This document shows, piece after piece, positions 51,287 through 60,042 of a stretch of DNA of 64,000 bases. The DNA comes from Paenibacillus brevis. GTDB lineage: Bacteria; Bacillota; Bacilli; Paenibacillales; Paenibacillaceae. The stretch is from assembly GCF_018919145.1 (NCBI RefSeq), contig NZ_JAHLQJ010000007.1, positions 62,001 through 126,000 of the forward strand. Reading direction: 5' to 3'. The notes under the pieces are model-generated. The model worked only from the letters and a program-made list of their open reading frames with translations, was not told where the DNA came from and ran no database searches. Both the position numbers and the translations under genes were made by a program. The number at the start of each line of letters is the position of its first letter. Position 1 is the stretch's first letter.

Positions 51287-53119
51287 ATGACCGTCACAAA
51301 GAAGACGAGCATGGCCGAGAATCTCAACACCCTTATACGTATCATTCCATTACTATGGAGAACATCACCGGGAAGATTAACCTTGTCCTGCACTTGTTAT
51401 GTTATCCTTGCTTTCATTCCGCTTGCTCAAATTTGGATCGTCAAGGAAACCGTAAATACGATAACGAAAATCATAGAAGGCCATAACGAGCTCCGAATGG
51501 CTCTTTTATTTTTACTTCTGCAATTTCTACTGATGATTGGATCGGATGCTATTCAGAGTATTAACGAATATTTGGTTGTCCATTTAAAGCAACGAGCCGC
51601 CTTTTATATAGATGAGCAAATTGCGATCAAAGCTTCTCATCTGCCTCTGGTTTTCTTCGATAAGCCTGAATATTATGACCAACTGCAACGTGTATCGCAG
51701 GGCATGGCATTTCGGGGCCTGACGGTGATTAGTACGCTTATGCAATTGCTGCAGCAGGCACTAACCCTGATATGGTTCATCATTTACTTGGCGCGGATAG
51801 ATGTATGGTTTGCGATCGTCATGATCCTCTTGTTCGTTCCTTCCTTAATCGTTAATTTGAAGATCGGACAGCGGCGTTATGCTCAGATGATGAATCAAAC
51901 CGTTGCAGAGCGCAAATCCAATTACGTTATGGGATTAATGACTGGCCGCTCGGCAGCCAAAGAAATGAAGCTCTTTCGTCTCACCCCCTTTCTGCTGCAA
52001 AAATGGAAGCATCTCTATTGGAAAAATGCTAACGAGAAAGCTGCACTAACCAAGCAATCTGAAACCAGCAGATTTTTGGCACAGCTCATCATTATATTGT
52101 CGAACATGATAGGCGTTGCTTATATCGTATGGATGTGCAGTAACGGGGATCTTTCCCTGGGGGATTATGTTGCACTATCTCAAGCCTTTATTACAATCCA
52201 GGCCGTCATCCAAAGTGCTACTTATAATTTATCTTTAATGTACGAGGAATCCTTATTTCTCAAAGAGCTTTTCTTATTTCTTGATTTCCCGGAAGAACAT
52301 CCTCACCAGGAGCAGTCCCTTGCTCCGTTCAAGTTGAATCATCAGATTGAGGTCCGAGACCTTTGCTTCTCCTACCCGAGCAGTGAAGTGCAACGATTAA
52401 GAAATATCTCCTTTAAAATTCAAGCGGGGCAAACGATTGCCATCGTCGGTGAAAATGGTGCCGGAAAGAGCACCTTGGCCAAATGCCTGGTCGGACTTTA
52501 TCAGCCTTGCGATGGATCCGTGTTATTCGATGGCATTCCAATCGCCAACATCGATAACGTCTCTATGAAAGCCAACATTTCAGCCATTTTTCAAGACTTC
52601 GTGCAATATCAATTTTCGATTCGCGAGAACATTGGAATAAGCCATTACGAACAAATGGACAGCGATCATCTCATTTACTCGGCCGCTCATAAGGCTGACA
52701 TTGAGCGGATTGCCAACAACTTCATGGATGGTTTGGACACCGAACTAGGTCCCATCTTTGAAGGCGGACAAGAACTCTCTTATGGTCAGTGGCAAAAAAT
52801 AGCCCTCGCCAGAGCCTTTTTCAAGGACTCGCCAATTATGCTGCTTGACGAGCCGACCGCTGCGGTCGATCCGATCTCAGAGGCTTATTTTTACGAGCGA
52901 TTTGCCGAATTAGCTAAAGGAAAAACCACGCTCATGATCTCACATCGGCTTGCCTCCTGTAAGATCGCAGACCATATTCTTGTATTGAAAAATGGAGAAT
53001 TAATCGAGCAAGGGAATCATGAGGCTCTCATCGCCTTAAACGGCGAATATGCCAACATGTTTGACCTACAAGCACAATGGTACGTGAATGAACAGGAGGA
53101 GGAAGAATCTGTATGTTAA
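51287..53119 (+). CDS. ABC exporter, fused membrane and ATPase domains
   Basis: A 610-residue half-transporter. Six membrane helices (about residues 30-330) precede an ATPase domain with Walker A GENGAGKST (about 388-396), signature LSYGQWQKIALARA (about 496-509) and Walker B IMLLDEPT (about 517-524). No C39 peptidase domain is present at the N-terminus, so it exports substrate without leader cleavage, in accord with the leaderless peptide encoded upstream. The start follows AAGGAG. The 3' end overlaps the next gene by seven nucleotides. Confidence 0.92.
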   Translation: MTVTKKTSMAENLNTLIRIIPLLWRTSPGRLTLSCTCYVILAFIPLAQIWIVKETVNTITKIIEGHNELRMALLFLLLQFLLMIGSDAIQSINEYLVVHLKQRAAFYIDEQIAIKASHLPLVFFDKPEYYDQLQRVSQGMAFRGLTVISTLMQLLQQALTLIWFIIYLARIDVWFAIVMILLFVPSLIVNLKIGQRRYAQMMNQTVAERKSNYVMGLMTGRSAAKEMKLFRLTPFLLQKWKHLYWKNANEKAALTKQSETSRFLAQLIIILSNMIGVAYIVWMCSNGDLSLGDYVALSQAFITIQAVIQSATYNLSLMYEESLFLKELFLFLDFPEEHPHQEQSLAPFKLNHQIEVRDLCFSYPSSEVQRLRNISFKIQAGQTIAIVGENGAGKSTLAKCLVGLYQPCDGSVLFDGIPIANIDNVSMKANISAIFQDFVQYQFSIRENIGISHYEQMDSDHLIYSAAHKADIERIANNFMDGLDTELGPIFEGGQELSYGQWQKIALARAFFKDSPIMLLDEPTAAVDPISEAYFYERFAELAKGKTTLMISHRLASCKIADHILVLKNGELIEQGNHEALIALNGEYANMFDLQAQWYVNEQEEEESVC

Positions 53120-54477
53120 AATGCTTAGGATTAAAAGGTGTGCTTCTCAGCTTAGCACTACTGTTGACTGTTGCAAGTGCTTGTTCGAACGATACGGGTG
53201 GCAGCAAATTGGAAGGAAAATTGGAAGGTCCGCTGAAAGTCATGTATGTTCACGACGGTCTCTTTTTCCAAAAATACGGAAACTTGTTTATCACCAAATA
53301 CTCGGGCGTAGAGCTTGAAGTCGTTAATTCGCAATGGATGTTCAATTATGCCGGCGAAGATATCAATAAGGCATTGCAACGATACGTGGAGGAACGGCAA
53401 CCGGATGTCATTCTTCTGAATGAGAGTAACTTTTCATATGCAGTGGATAACGGCATGCTGTTTCCCTTGGATTCCGTGATCCAACAGGATCAATTCGACC
53501 TCGATAGCATTCTTCCTTTCGTTACGGAATCGCTGAAGAAACAAGGCGCTGGCGTGCTCTACGGTTTGGCGCCTACTTTCTCCGGAAGTGCACTCTACTA
53601 CAACATCGATTTATTTCAGAAGTATAATATCGAATTGCCTAGAGATCGCATGTCCTGGCAGGAGCTATTCGCACTAGCTGAACGATTTCCGACGAATGGG
53701 GCTGGCGAGGAACGAATCTATGGACTAACTTCCAGCACAACATCCAACAACGCCATATTTGATCTATTAAGTAATGTTGCCCGTACTCAAGGGCTTTTTT
53801 ATGCTAGTGCAGACGGAACAAGCCTCACGATGGATTCGGAAGCATGGCGTACGATTTACGAGAACATTGTTAATGCATACAAGTCAGATGCGATTTTTGA
53901 CCCGTCGAACGATTTTTTTTCAGAGGATTTGTTTTTGAAGGGGCAAGCAGCAATGGTCCTTGAGGGATCCTATTACTTGAATCAGATCACGCAGGCTAAA
54001 GATCAGAGCGGTTCAACGATGAACTGGGACCTTGCCACGATTCCCGTGGATCCTGCCGAACCTGATGCTACGATTGCCATGGGACTTACTGAAATATTCG
54101 GAATCAATGCCAATTCTCCAAACAAAAAATTGGCATGGGAATTCATCAAATACATCAATGGCCCTGAGGTTGCCAAAACGTTGTCACGGACAACCGATGG
54201 TTCGCTTTCCGTCAGATCTTCGTTCGTAAGCGAGATGGACGGCAGATCACTTGCCGCATTTTACGAATTGACCAAACCGCGAAATTTCAACAAACGTTAT
54301 GAACACTTGCCGCCTGGCTTCGAGGACGCCTTTGCTGAAATTGTGTCCCAAGAGACCACCTCTATTCTTGAGAATAAACAAACCATCGACAAGGCATTTC
54401 AGCATATCAAAGACCGAGGCAGCCAGGAGTTGCAACAAGCCCATGAGAAAGAATCCATCACTAAAAAAGACGAGTAG
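53113..54477 (+). CDS. Extracellular solute-binding lipoprotein in the peptide cluster
   Basis: A 454-residue family 1 solute-binding protein with a lipoprotein signal ending VASAC (C24). The body has the usual bilobed fold features (PDVILLNESNFSYAVDNG, KGQAAMVLEGSYYL, NKKLAWEFIKYING). It overlaps the exporter gene by seven nucleotides. No importer permease is nearby, so it may bind the peptide outside the cell, act in immunity, or have been recruited to the exporter. The last 20 residues are highly charged. Confidence 0.85.
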   Translation: MLKCLGLKGVLLSLALLLTVASACSNDTGGSKLEGKLEGPLKVMYVHDGLFFQKYGNLFITKYSGVELEVVNSQWMFNYAGEDINKALQRYVEERQPDVILLNESNFSYAVDNGMLFPLDSVIQQDQFDLDSILPFVTESLKKQGAGVLYGLAPTFSGSALYYNIDLFQKYNIELPRDRMSWQELFALAERFPTNGAGEERIYGLTSSTTSNNAIFDLLSNVARTQGLFYASADGTSLTMDSEAWRTIYENIVNAYKSDAIFDPSNDFFSEDLFLKGQAAMVLEGSYYLNQITQAKDQSGSTMNWDLATIPVDPAEPDATIAMGLTEIFGINANSPNKKLAWEFIKYINGPEVAKTLSRTTDGSLSVRSSFVSEMDGRSLAAFYELTKPRNFNKRYEHLPPGFEDAFAEIVSQETTSILENKQTIDKAFQHIKDRGSQELQQAHEKESITKKDE

Positions 54478-54505
54478 AAGGCTAAATAACAGGGGAAAGA
54501 TTTCA

Positions 54506-54541
54506 ATGTTCAAGGATGCTCTAGATCAATTACTTAATTAA
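54506..54541 (+). other. Eleven-codon open frame after the peptide operon
   Basis: An AGGGGAAAG ribosome binding site precedes an ATG and 11 codons (MFKDALDQLLN) ending in TAA, 28 nt beyond the lipoprotein gene. It may be a remnant start of a lost gene, a tiny peptide, or chance. Confidence 0.25.
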
Positions 54542-54605
54542 ATTATCTAAGCGAGCCTTCAAGTCTTTAGAAAGGCTCAACAAAAAAGTAACAAGTAAAT
54601 TTGCG

Positions 54606-54640
54606 AAACGCCCCAGCCTTTCCATGGCTAGGGCGTTTAT
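54606..54640. terminator. Terminator between the peptide cluster and the convergent P-loop gene
   Basis: Stem AAACGCCC-AGCC with GGCT-GGGCGTTT, one mismatch, 7-nt loop, followed by ATTTCC on the plus strand. It sits between converging genes and may act on both. Confidence 0.75.
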
Positions 54641-54666
54641 TTCCTCATCAAGTAGCTCTCAGTATT

Positions 54667-55176
54667 TTACTTGGAAAAGTTTTTTAAAAAGTTATTTACT
54701 TCCTTCTGCTTTCTGAAAATAACAATATCCTTATTTTCCTTGTACTTATCTAATGCATTCATGATTTGCATTCGTTGATTTTTCTTGAAATTCCATACAG
54801 ATTTAATAAATTTATAATCAATAGTTTCCACGCAGTCCTTCCCCATGTACTCTCTGGTTTTACCATGATTCAAAATTCTCCTTTTTATTACCCTGTAAAG
54901 ACATAGATATCGTGAATAATCAAAAAAGAAAACCGTATCCGCAAAAAATGTTCTGAATTCTAATGTTCTTGAATAATTTCCATCCATGATATAAGTTTCT
55001 TGAAGTAATAAGTCTCTTAGTATTTCATCAAACTCCTGATCAGTACAACTGACCCAGCCTGGTTTCCAGTAAAATGAATCCAAATGAATTACAGGTATAT
55101 TCGATTCTTTGCTAAATTTTGAAGAAAAAGTCGACTTACCTGATCCTGGGCAACCAATGACTAACACTCTTTTCAT
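54667..55176 (-). CDS. P-loop NTPase, adenylate kinase-like (FlaR-type) paralogue
   Basis: A 169-residue protein with Walker A GCPGSGKST (about residues 8-16), HLDSFYWKPGWVS and YIMDGNYSRTLEFR. It is clearly related to the protein at 19773-20288, sharing the WxxGNYxRTL block and the WNFKK stretch. Annotations such as topology modulation protein are common; a nucleotide or small-molecule kinase is more likely. The ribosome binding site is GGAGGG. The following 268 nt upstream (55177-55444) hold no gene I can support. Confidence 0.85.
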   Translation of the reverse strand: MKRVLVIGCPGSGKSTFSSKFSKESNIPVIHLDSFYWKPGWVSCTDQEFDEILRDLLLQETYIMDGNYSRTLEFRTFFADTVFFFDYSRYLCLYRVIKRRILNHGKTREYMGKDCVETIDYKFIKSVWNFKKNQRMQIMNALDKYKENKDIVIFRKQKEVNNFLKNFSK

Positions 55177-55444
55177 TGTCCCTCCGGAGTAGCTTTAATA
55201 AAATACTCTTCAATTTACTATCCAGGTGCGTCTATAAGTCTTTCTTCAAGTAGTAGTGCGTATGTCTGTGTCAGCTTTTATAAAATGACATTGTTTTCTT
55301 TTGCAATTCTTTCTGACGCATGCATCAGCTTTATCCATTAATTATCCTGGCAACAATTCAGTTAGCGATGCTATTATGTTCTATAAGCCTTCCCTCGACT
55401 GCTCTTCTGGGACCGGATGGCTGTGGCCGATGAGCAAACACCTG

Positions 55445-56335
55445 CTAAATGATAGCAATGCCCTCATCGAGATTCTTACACAATTGTATCCAATATTCCC
55501 ATGCCTTCATATAATCCGACAAATCACCTGGATGATGCTTTACACTAAGGCCAATTCGGCAATAGAGCTGAACAATTACTTCTTCAATCAGCCTCGATTT
55601 TTCTATTCTTACTTGTTCGAGAATATCAGATGCGGTAAACAAGGTTTCAACAGTAATATCATCAGGCGAAGAGCAAAACGCATAAAGAAAATCATAAATA
55701 ATGGGTCCCACCATAGGAGATGGATCTATAACTCCAATTAATGTTGAATTATTATAAACAAAGTTATGAACCCCAGTATCGCCATGCAATAAGAACCTCT
55801 TTCCTTGCTCTGCATCATTATTAAACAATTGAGCAGCTTTCCATTTTACGTAATTATAATCCTCTATCGATAATATGTTGCCTAAATTGATTCTGGCTTC
55901 TTCAATACTTATTTCATTAAATTCCTTCCATGTCTGTCTTGGATATTCAATTCTACCCCAAATACTCTCTTCTTTATATTCCACGTATTTATTAAGTAGA
56001 TCTTTAACTAGAATCTTGAGCCAATTTTTCTTTAAACCACGGTTATAATGAGTAGTACCCTCAATGAAGGTATACACAAAATAGGATCTGTCTTGGGCCG
56101 TTAATAAGACCTTGGGTAATAATACTGAATCCTCATATGTATTAAGTAAATGCTCAACTAAATGAATTTCGTTAGGGTTATCAAATTTCAGAATATAGGT
56201 ATGATCTTGTTTTGATTCCAGTTTCAAAACGAAGCCCGCTGTCGTGCCAGATAACCTTTCTATCTTTACAATTTCATCATTAATTTGATGATGTTGAAAC
56301 AGCGAATTAACCTTATATAGGGTAGGTTCAAACAT
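55445..56335 (-). CDS. Aminoglycoside phosphotransferase (APH)-like kinase
   Basis: A 296-residue protein-kinase-like phosphotransferase. The catalytic loop is HGDTGVHNF (H184 to F192, catalytic D186) and the metal-binding residue follows in VIDPSP, with a nucleotide-binding lysine in TYILKFDN. Members phosphorylate aminoglycosides, choline or other small molecules; the substrate is unknown, and resistance cannot be inferred from sequence alone. The ribosome binding site is GGAGTA. Confidence 0.87.
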   Translation of the reverse strand: MFEPTLYKVNSLFQHHQINDEIVKIERLSGTTAGFVLKLESKQDHTYILKFDNPNEIHLVEHLLNTYEDSVLLPKVLLTAQDRSYFVYTFIEGTTHYNRGLKKNWLKILVKDLLNKYVEYKEESIWGRIEYPRQTWKEFNEISIEEARINLGNILSIEDYNYVKWKAAQLFNNDAEQGKRFLLHGDTGVHNFVYNNSTLIGVIDPSPMVGPIIYDFLYAFCSSPDDITVETLFTASDILEQVRIEKSRLIEEVIVQLYCRIGLSVKHHPGDLSDYMKAWEYWIQLCKNLDEGIAII

Positions 56336-56379
56336 TATTCTTTTCTACTCCTTATACACTTCTAGTTGTTTCAGTCCCT

Positions 56380-56727
56380 TTATTCTGTTGCTTTATACGC
56401 AACACCATCAATCATCATGAGGCAATCATTATCAAAAAATTCAGTAGTAGATGTCATTCGAGCAGGGAATTTATTCATTTCAAAATACTCAAGAAATACC
56501 TTCTCCATTTCCGGTAAATCTTTTATATTTTTCAGGTACACATTCACCTTAACTAGAGATTCTAACGACATGCCGCACTCCGATAGAGTTCTTTTGAGAT
56601 TTAAGAGCGTATTATGTATTTGTTCAGTGAAGTTCTCTCCAAATCCCCGATGCAAACCAAGATACACATAGTCCCCTGCAACAACCGCGGAAGAATAGCT
56701 ATAAGGGGTCGAAATTCTTGTAATCAT
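56380..56727 (-). CDS. RidA family protein
   Basis: A 115-residue protein of the RidA/YjgF/UK114 family, which hydrolyses reactive enamine/imine intermediates. Family features VAGDYVYLGLH, TLLNLKRTLSECGMSLESLVK and VYLKNIKDLPEM are present. The conserved arginine that binds the substrate carboxylate is plausible in PARMTSTTEFF. The ribosome binding site is AAAGGAG. Confidence 0.88.
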   Translation of the reverse strand: MITRISTPYSYSSAVVAGDYVYLGLHRGFGENFTEQIHNTLLNLKRTLSECGMSLESLVKVNVYLKNIKDLPEMEKVFLEYFEMNKFPARMTSTTEFFDNDCLMMIDGVAYKATE

Positions 56728-56818
56728 TCAAATACTCTCCTTTACTTGATAGAATTGGATCAATTATAGAACAAATGTTCCTGATGTGTAAGTGATAAAA
56801 CTAACACGATTGGCTTTG

Positions 56819-56991
56819 CTAAAAATACTCTTCTTTAGTTTCCCTAATTGCGGCCTGTGAGAGGGATTCCCCAATTTCAACTTGCCCGCCAGGCATCTCC
56901 AGCCTCTTCTAGCCCCCTTAATAAGCAACAATTCGTTTTTTTCATTGATTACAATCGCCGCTGCAGAAACGATATGTTTTGGAGTACTCAT
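56819..56991 (-). pseudogene. Decayed Nudix hydrolase with frameshift
   Basis: An AAGGAG ribosome binding site precedes MSTPKHIVSAAAIVINE and LLLIKGARRGW. At about 56900 one base is missing: the continuing frame is meaningless, while the neighbouring frame reads MPGGQVEIGESLSQAAIRET then KEEYF and a stop codon. Thus the Nudix box is intact in pieces but split between frames and cut off just before the TGI-type end. The gene is inactive. Confidence 0.8.
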
Positions 56992-57049
56992 TTTTTCTCC
57001 TTGAATTAGTTTTTTAGGAGCATGCACACTCTTCGCAAATTCATTCAGC

Positions 57050-57110
57050 ATTCACTTAATCACGAAACAAACCAGCCCTAGATGCCGTTTATCTTAGGCT
57101 AGGTCGCCCT
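57050..57110. repeat. Dispersed intergenic repeat, copy C (hairpin half)
   Basis: CACGAAACAAACCAGCCCTAGAT with TATCTTAGGCTAGGT forms the hairpin of the dispersed repeat; the tail half is missing. The stop codon of the DUF6886 gene (TAG, ending at 57099) lies within this hairpin. Confidence 0.6.
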
Positions 57111-57614
57111 TACATTCTCAAATCTATGTATCCCAAAGTCTGTAATACTTGAATTTAGTATAGCCTCTCTAAGCGGGTATAGGTTGGGGGTAAATCTGAG
57201 ATCAATATTTAAATCCAGAATTCTTTCCATTAGATTTTGCATCGGCTGCATTTCTATAGGCTTGACTGCTTGTTCAGATATGTAATACCCCGCCGTCTCA
57301 TCGAATAATTCAAATTCTTTGCTTGGCAACGTATATCGATAAATGGTTGCTTCTTTAATTGCCTTAAACCAATGAGATTCAACTGTAATAATAATATTCG
57401 AGTTGCTTCCTCCGAAAAACCTTCGCTCATCCTCTTCTGCCATACCCTGGGATCTTGTATATACAATTCTTGGGCAGTCTCTAGGAAAGAAAAAGGTGAA
57501 TTCATGTGCTTTATCAATCGCCCATACAACCGGCGGCATATCACTTCGATTATGTTTTACCCTTGGTTTGAATAGATCAATGTTTGATTCGCTGCTGAAA
57601 TGATAAAGCTCCAT
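57099..57614 (-). CDS. DUF6886 family protein
   Basis: A 171-residue protein beginning MELYHFSSESNIDLFKPRV, followed by MPPVVWAIDKAHEFTFFFPRD and a PRIVYTR stretch, matching DUF6886 from memory. The opening YHFS and FxPRV pattern recalls small enzymes of the ADP-ribosyl-transfer type, but this is speculative. The last residues (RAT) and the stop codon come from the dispersed repeat, so the C-terminus may differ from relatives. Confidence 0.78.
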   Translation of the reverse strand: MELYHFSSESNIDLFKPRVKHNRSDMPPVVWAIDKAHEFTFFFPRDCPRIVYTRSQGMAEEDERRFFGGSNSNIIITVESHWFKAIKEATIYRYTLPSKEFELFDETAGYYISEQAVKPIEMQPMQNLMERILDLNIDLRFTPNLYPLREAILNSSITDFGIHRFENVRAT

Positions 57615-57624
57615 TAAATCCTCC

Positions 57625-57738
57625 TCAGATAGTTAAATTATATTGAAAATATTCATCATCTTTCTTATATCCTAAAGATTCGTATAGGCTTTGAGTACTT
57701 AAGTTTAAGTGAGATGTAGATAATTCGATGAATAAGCT
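57625..57738 (-). pseudogene. C-terminal remnant of a GNAT acetyltransferase
   Basis: A frame without a start encodes the end of a GNAT protein: LFIELSTSHLNLSTQSLYES followed by LGYKK and a QYNLTI ending, then TGA. The LYxSLGYKK block is typical of GNAT C-termini. Everything upstream is gone, replaced by the adjoining DUF1569 gene. Confidence 0.6.
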
Positions 57739-58186
57739 ATACGCCAAACTGTTTTAAATGATGATCTAGATGTTTATATATGCATTTGCCCCATTCTTCA
57801 GGAGAAAGCTTACCGAAAAAAGGATGCGGCCGGGCAGTGCATTTCTCGGGTCCATTATTTTGAAACGTAATTATTTTTTGAATCAATGTCTCTTTTTCAA
57901 CATCAAAGTCTCTTTCATCAACAATCATGATACTAGCAATTGTGGACATATTCTTTGGAAGTGGCTTATCGTTATAAACCGTGGGTTTAACAAACCTTCC
58001 TATAACCAACCCAAGCCAGCTTCTTGAAGAAGAGGAGTTTCCCATCGCTATTTCCTGAAAAGCTGAGCAGTGCGCCAACATCTGCGCGACATTCATTTTC
58101 CCCCAATCCGGTTGAGAATCTGGACGTAGTTGCTTGATACGGTCGATAATTTCATTCATATGATATTGTTCAAAGATGCTATTCAT
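57737..58186 (-). CDS. DUF1569 family protein
   Basis: A 149-residue DinB-like helical protein of the DUF1569 group, with WGKMNVAQMLAHCSAFQEIA (about residues 28-47), RPHPFFGKLSPEEWGKCIYK and a final HLDHHLKQFGV that supply metal-binding histidines. Function unknown. The GNAT remnant lies immediately after its stop codon. Confidence 0.82.
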   Translation of the reverse strand: MNSIFEQYHMNEIIDRIKQLRPDSQPDWGKMNVAQMLAHCSAFQEIAMGNSSSSRSWLGLVIGRFVKPTVYNDKPLPKNMSTIASIMIVDERDFDVEKETLIQKIITFQNNGPEKCTARPHPFFGKLSPEEWGKCIYKHLDHHLKQFGV

Positions 58187-58321
58187 CTGATTCCTCCTGA
58201 AAAAAGTTTTCTTCTGCTGATTTACTATCCCCCTTCTGCAAACTCAACGGACCTAGCTCGTGGGGCACCTGAACCTGATACATCGAAGCATAACATTATT
58301 AATTCATGAAACGCTCCAGCC

Positions 58322-58759
58322 TTAGCATCTTAAATCCTTAGCAAATACTAGGTCTTTTTCTGAGTTATATCCTGCTTTTTCATATGTTTTTATTGCCTTT
58401 ATATTTTTTAATCCTGTCAAAATCTTTATGTTATTTACTCCAGAGTTCTTAAGTTTTTCTTCTAATAGTGCTATCATTCTCACGGCCAGGCCTTTCCTTC
58501 GCGCATATTCTTGTATGTACATTTCTGTTATCTCAGCCTGATAATCTGTATAGCAAAACGACTTATATATTTGGCCACATGCAAATCCCACGACTTGCTC
58601 TTCCATTAAAGCTACTACAATTGTCTCTCTGGAGTTAATAAAATCTTTTTCCACCTCTTCTATACTTCGCTGAACGCCATTAAATAAGTAATTCAGCTCA
58701 ATCAAAGACGGTATATCCTCCTGAACCGCTATACGAACAAATAGTTTGGGTTCTGACAT
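58322..58759 (-). CDS. GNAT family N-acetyltransferase
   Basis: A 145-residue acetyltransferase resembling aminoglycoside-type GNATs in size. The motif A region is ITEMYIQEYARRKGLAVRMI (about residues 77-96), with TYEKAGY in the C-terminal block. The last codons and the TAA stop fall in sequence similar to half of the dispersed hairpin repeat (GCTAAGGCTGGAGCGTTTC), so the natural C-terminus may be altered. The ribosome binding site is AAGGAG. Confidence 0.87.
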   Translation of the reverse strand: MSEPKLFVRIAVQEDIPSLIELNYLFNGVQRSIEEVEKDFINSRETIVVALMEEQVVGFACGQIYKSFCYTDYQAEITEMYIQEYARRKGLAVRMIALLEEKLKNSGVNNIKILTGLKNIKAIKTYEKAGYNSEKDLVFAKDLRC

Positions 58760-58907
58760 TGAAATGTCTCCTTATAAGTTTTAGAGTGTTATTCTTCTTC
58801 CATGAATCACTCTCTTGATTATTTTAAAGTTATGTCGTATAACCTCTCGCGCATTAGGAAATCCTCGAAAGGACGCTGCCGCTTTTCTGCCTTTTTCGAG
58901 ATCAATT

Positions 58908-59591
58908 TCAAATATCCTTTAACATTTCCTTTAACGTCAAGGGATCAGCAGCCTTAGTGAAGTTGCTTTCTATATAAGAATTAAACCACGTTGCTTGAAT
59001 AGGCGTTAACCCGATATTATAAGCTCCTGTTAATTCATCTGAACCACCATCACCCACAAAAATCGATTCCCGGGGTTCAACCTTCAGCTGATGACATGCC
59101 AACTTGTAAATCCTTTCATCCGGTTTCGCATATCCAACCTCATAAGAAAAAATTGCAACATCAAAATACTTTGAAATACCACTATCCTTCCAAAGCCTTA
59201 CTTCCTCTTCTGTACAATTACTTACTAATCCAAGGCTAACCTTCTTGCTCTTAAGGAAAGACAATAGATCAATAATCTCAGGCTGAATCTCCCGAAATGG
59301 AATTTCTTTCTCTCTCATCCTCTCCTCATACAAGAATTTAATTGATTCTTCCTTACAATTAAGCTCGCGCTTTATTAATATATCTCTAATTGTAGAAGGA
59401 TAATCTGGAAAGATTCCCGTCATCCGAGCTTTACTACGTATTCTCCATTCTTTTTTAAAATCTTCATTTGGGAGTCCAAGAAGTTCTAGATAATCATAGT
59501 TCCGATTTGAAATTCGTTTACCGTCAGAAAATTCAGTCACCAATGTTTCAAATAAATCGAACAATACTGCTTTTGCCTTCAGATTGCTCAA
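58908..59591 (-). CDS. HAD family hydrolase
   Basis: A 227-residue haloacid-dehalogenase-fold hydrolase. Motif I is LFDLFETL with nucleophile D12; motif II is VSNCT; motif III lysine lies in YAKPDERIY; motif IV is VGDGGSDE. Such enzymes remove phosphate from small metabolites. The TTG start used here abuts AAGGAG directly; a CTG three codons later is at a better distance (9 nt), so the true start is uncertain. Repeat copy D begins about 30 nt upstream. Confidence 0.87.
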   Translation of the reverse strand: MSNLKAKAVLFDLFETLVTEFSDGKRISNRNYDYLELLGLPNEDFKKEWRIRSKARMTGIFPDYPSTIRDILIKRELNCKEESIKFLYEERMREKEIPFREIQPEIIDLLSFLKSKKVSLGLVSNCTEEEVRLWKDSGISKYFDVAIFSYEVGYAKPDERIYKLACHQLKVEPRESIFVGDGGSDELTGAYNIGLTPIQATWFNSYIESNFTKAADPLTLKEMLKDI

Positions 59592-59619
59592 CTCCTTGTC
59601 TTTAGGATTCTTTCTGATA

Positions 59620-59730
59620 GCGTCCTTGTATTCACGTAACGACCCAGCTTTAGATAGCTTTTAGCTTAGGCTGGATCGTTTGTTCACTGAAGCTTCTACC
59701 ATGATTATACAACTGACAACCAAAGGGCGT
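59620..59730. repeat. Dispersed intergenic repeat, copy D
   Basis: GTCCTTGTATTCAC, then the hairpin (59639-59680: AACGACCCAGC with GCTGGATCGTT), then CTTCTACCATGATTATAC, CAACTGACAACC and AAAGGGCG. All blocks are shared with copies B and E. Confidence 0.78.
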
Positions 59731-59812
59731 AAGTCAACAACATCTATCATTTGTAGTCCCTCATCATCTGGATTTCCGGTTTGATGAATGACCATTTGGA
59801 ACCTATTAATCA

Positions 59813-59839
59813 GACTTGCCTAGCAAGTCGGGATTTTTT
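59813..59839 (+). terminator. Orphan terminator-like hairpin
   Basis: GACTTGC-CTA-GCAAGTC followed within three bases by six T residues on the plus strand, although no plus-strand gene lies upstream. The surrounding 59731-60042 gap shows no gene; its A/T-rich sequence gives only short frames. It may be the relic of a lost element or the end of a small RNA. Confidence 0.4.
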
Positions 59840-60042
59840 CCATTTCGGATTTGACGCATTTTTCGTATTATCGGGAAGATAAATTCCATTAAAAACCAAA
59901 ATGGGGTTACTAAATAGTGCGTTGGTGTGTGGGTAAATACTTAACAAATCATTTAACTGTGAGAACTGTTCACAAAATCACTGTAAACAAAGAAGGGATT
60001 TTGCTCCTTTATCGACAATCCAATTAAAAGAATGCCGCAGAC

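Noticed and set aside
55301-55741. Plus-strand frame of 146 codons
   Set aside because: Most of it is antisense to the APH-like gene, and the part in the gap shows no family features or ribosome binding site.
58760-58907. Possible coding remnant between the GNAT and HAD genes
   Set aside because: Two different minus-strand frames are open across this gap, which argues for chance rather than a gene relic.
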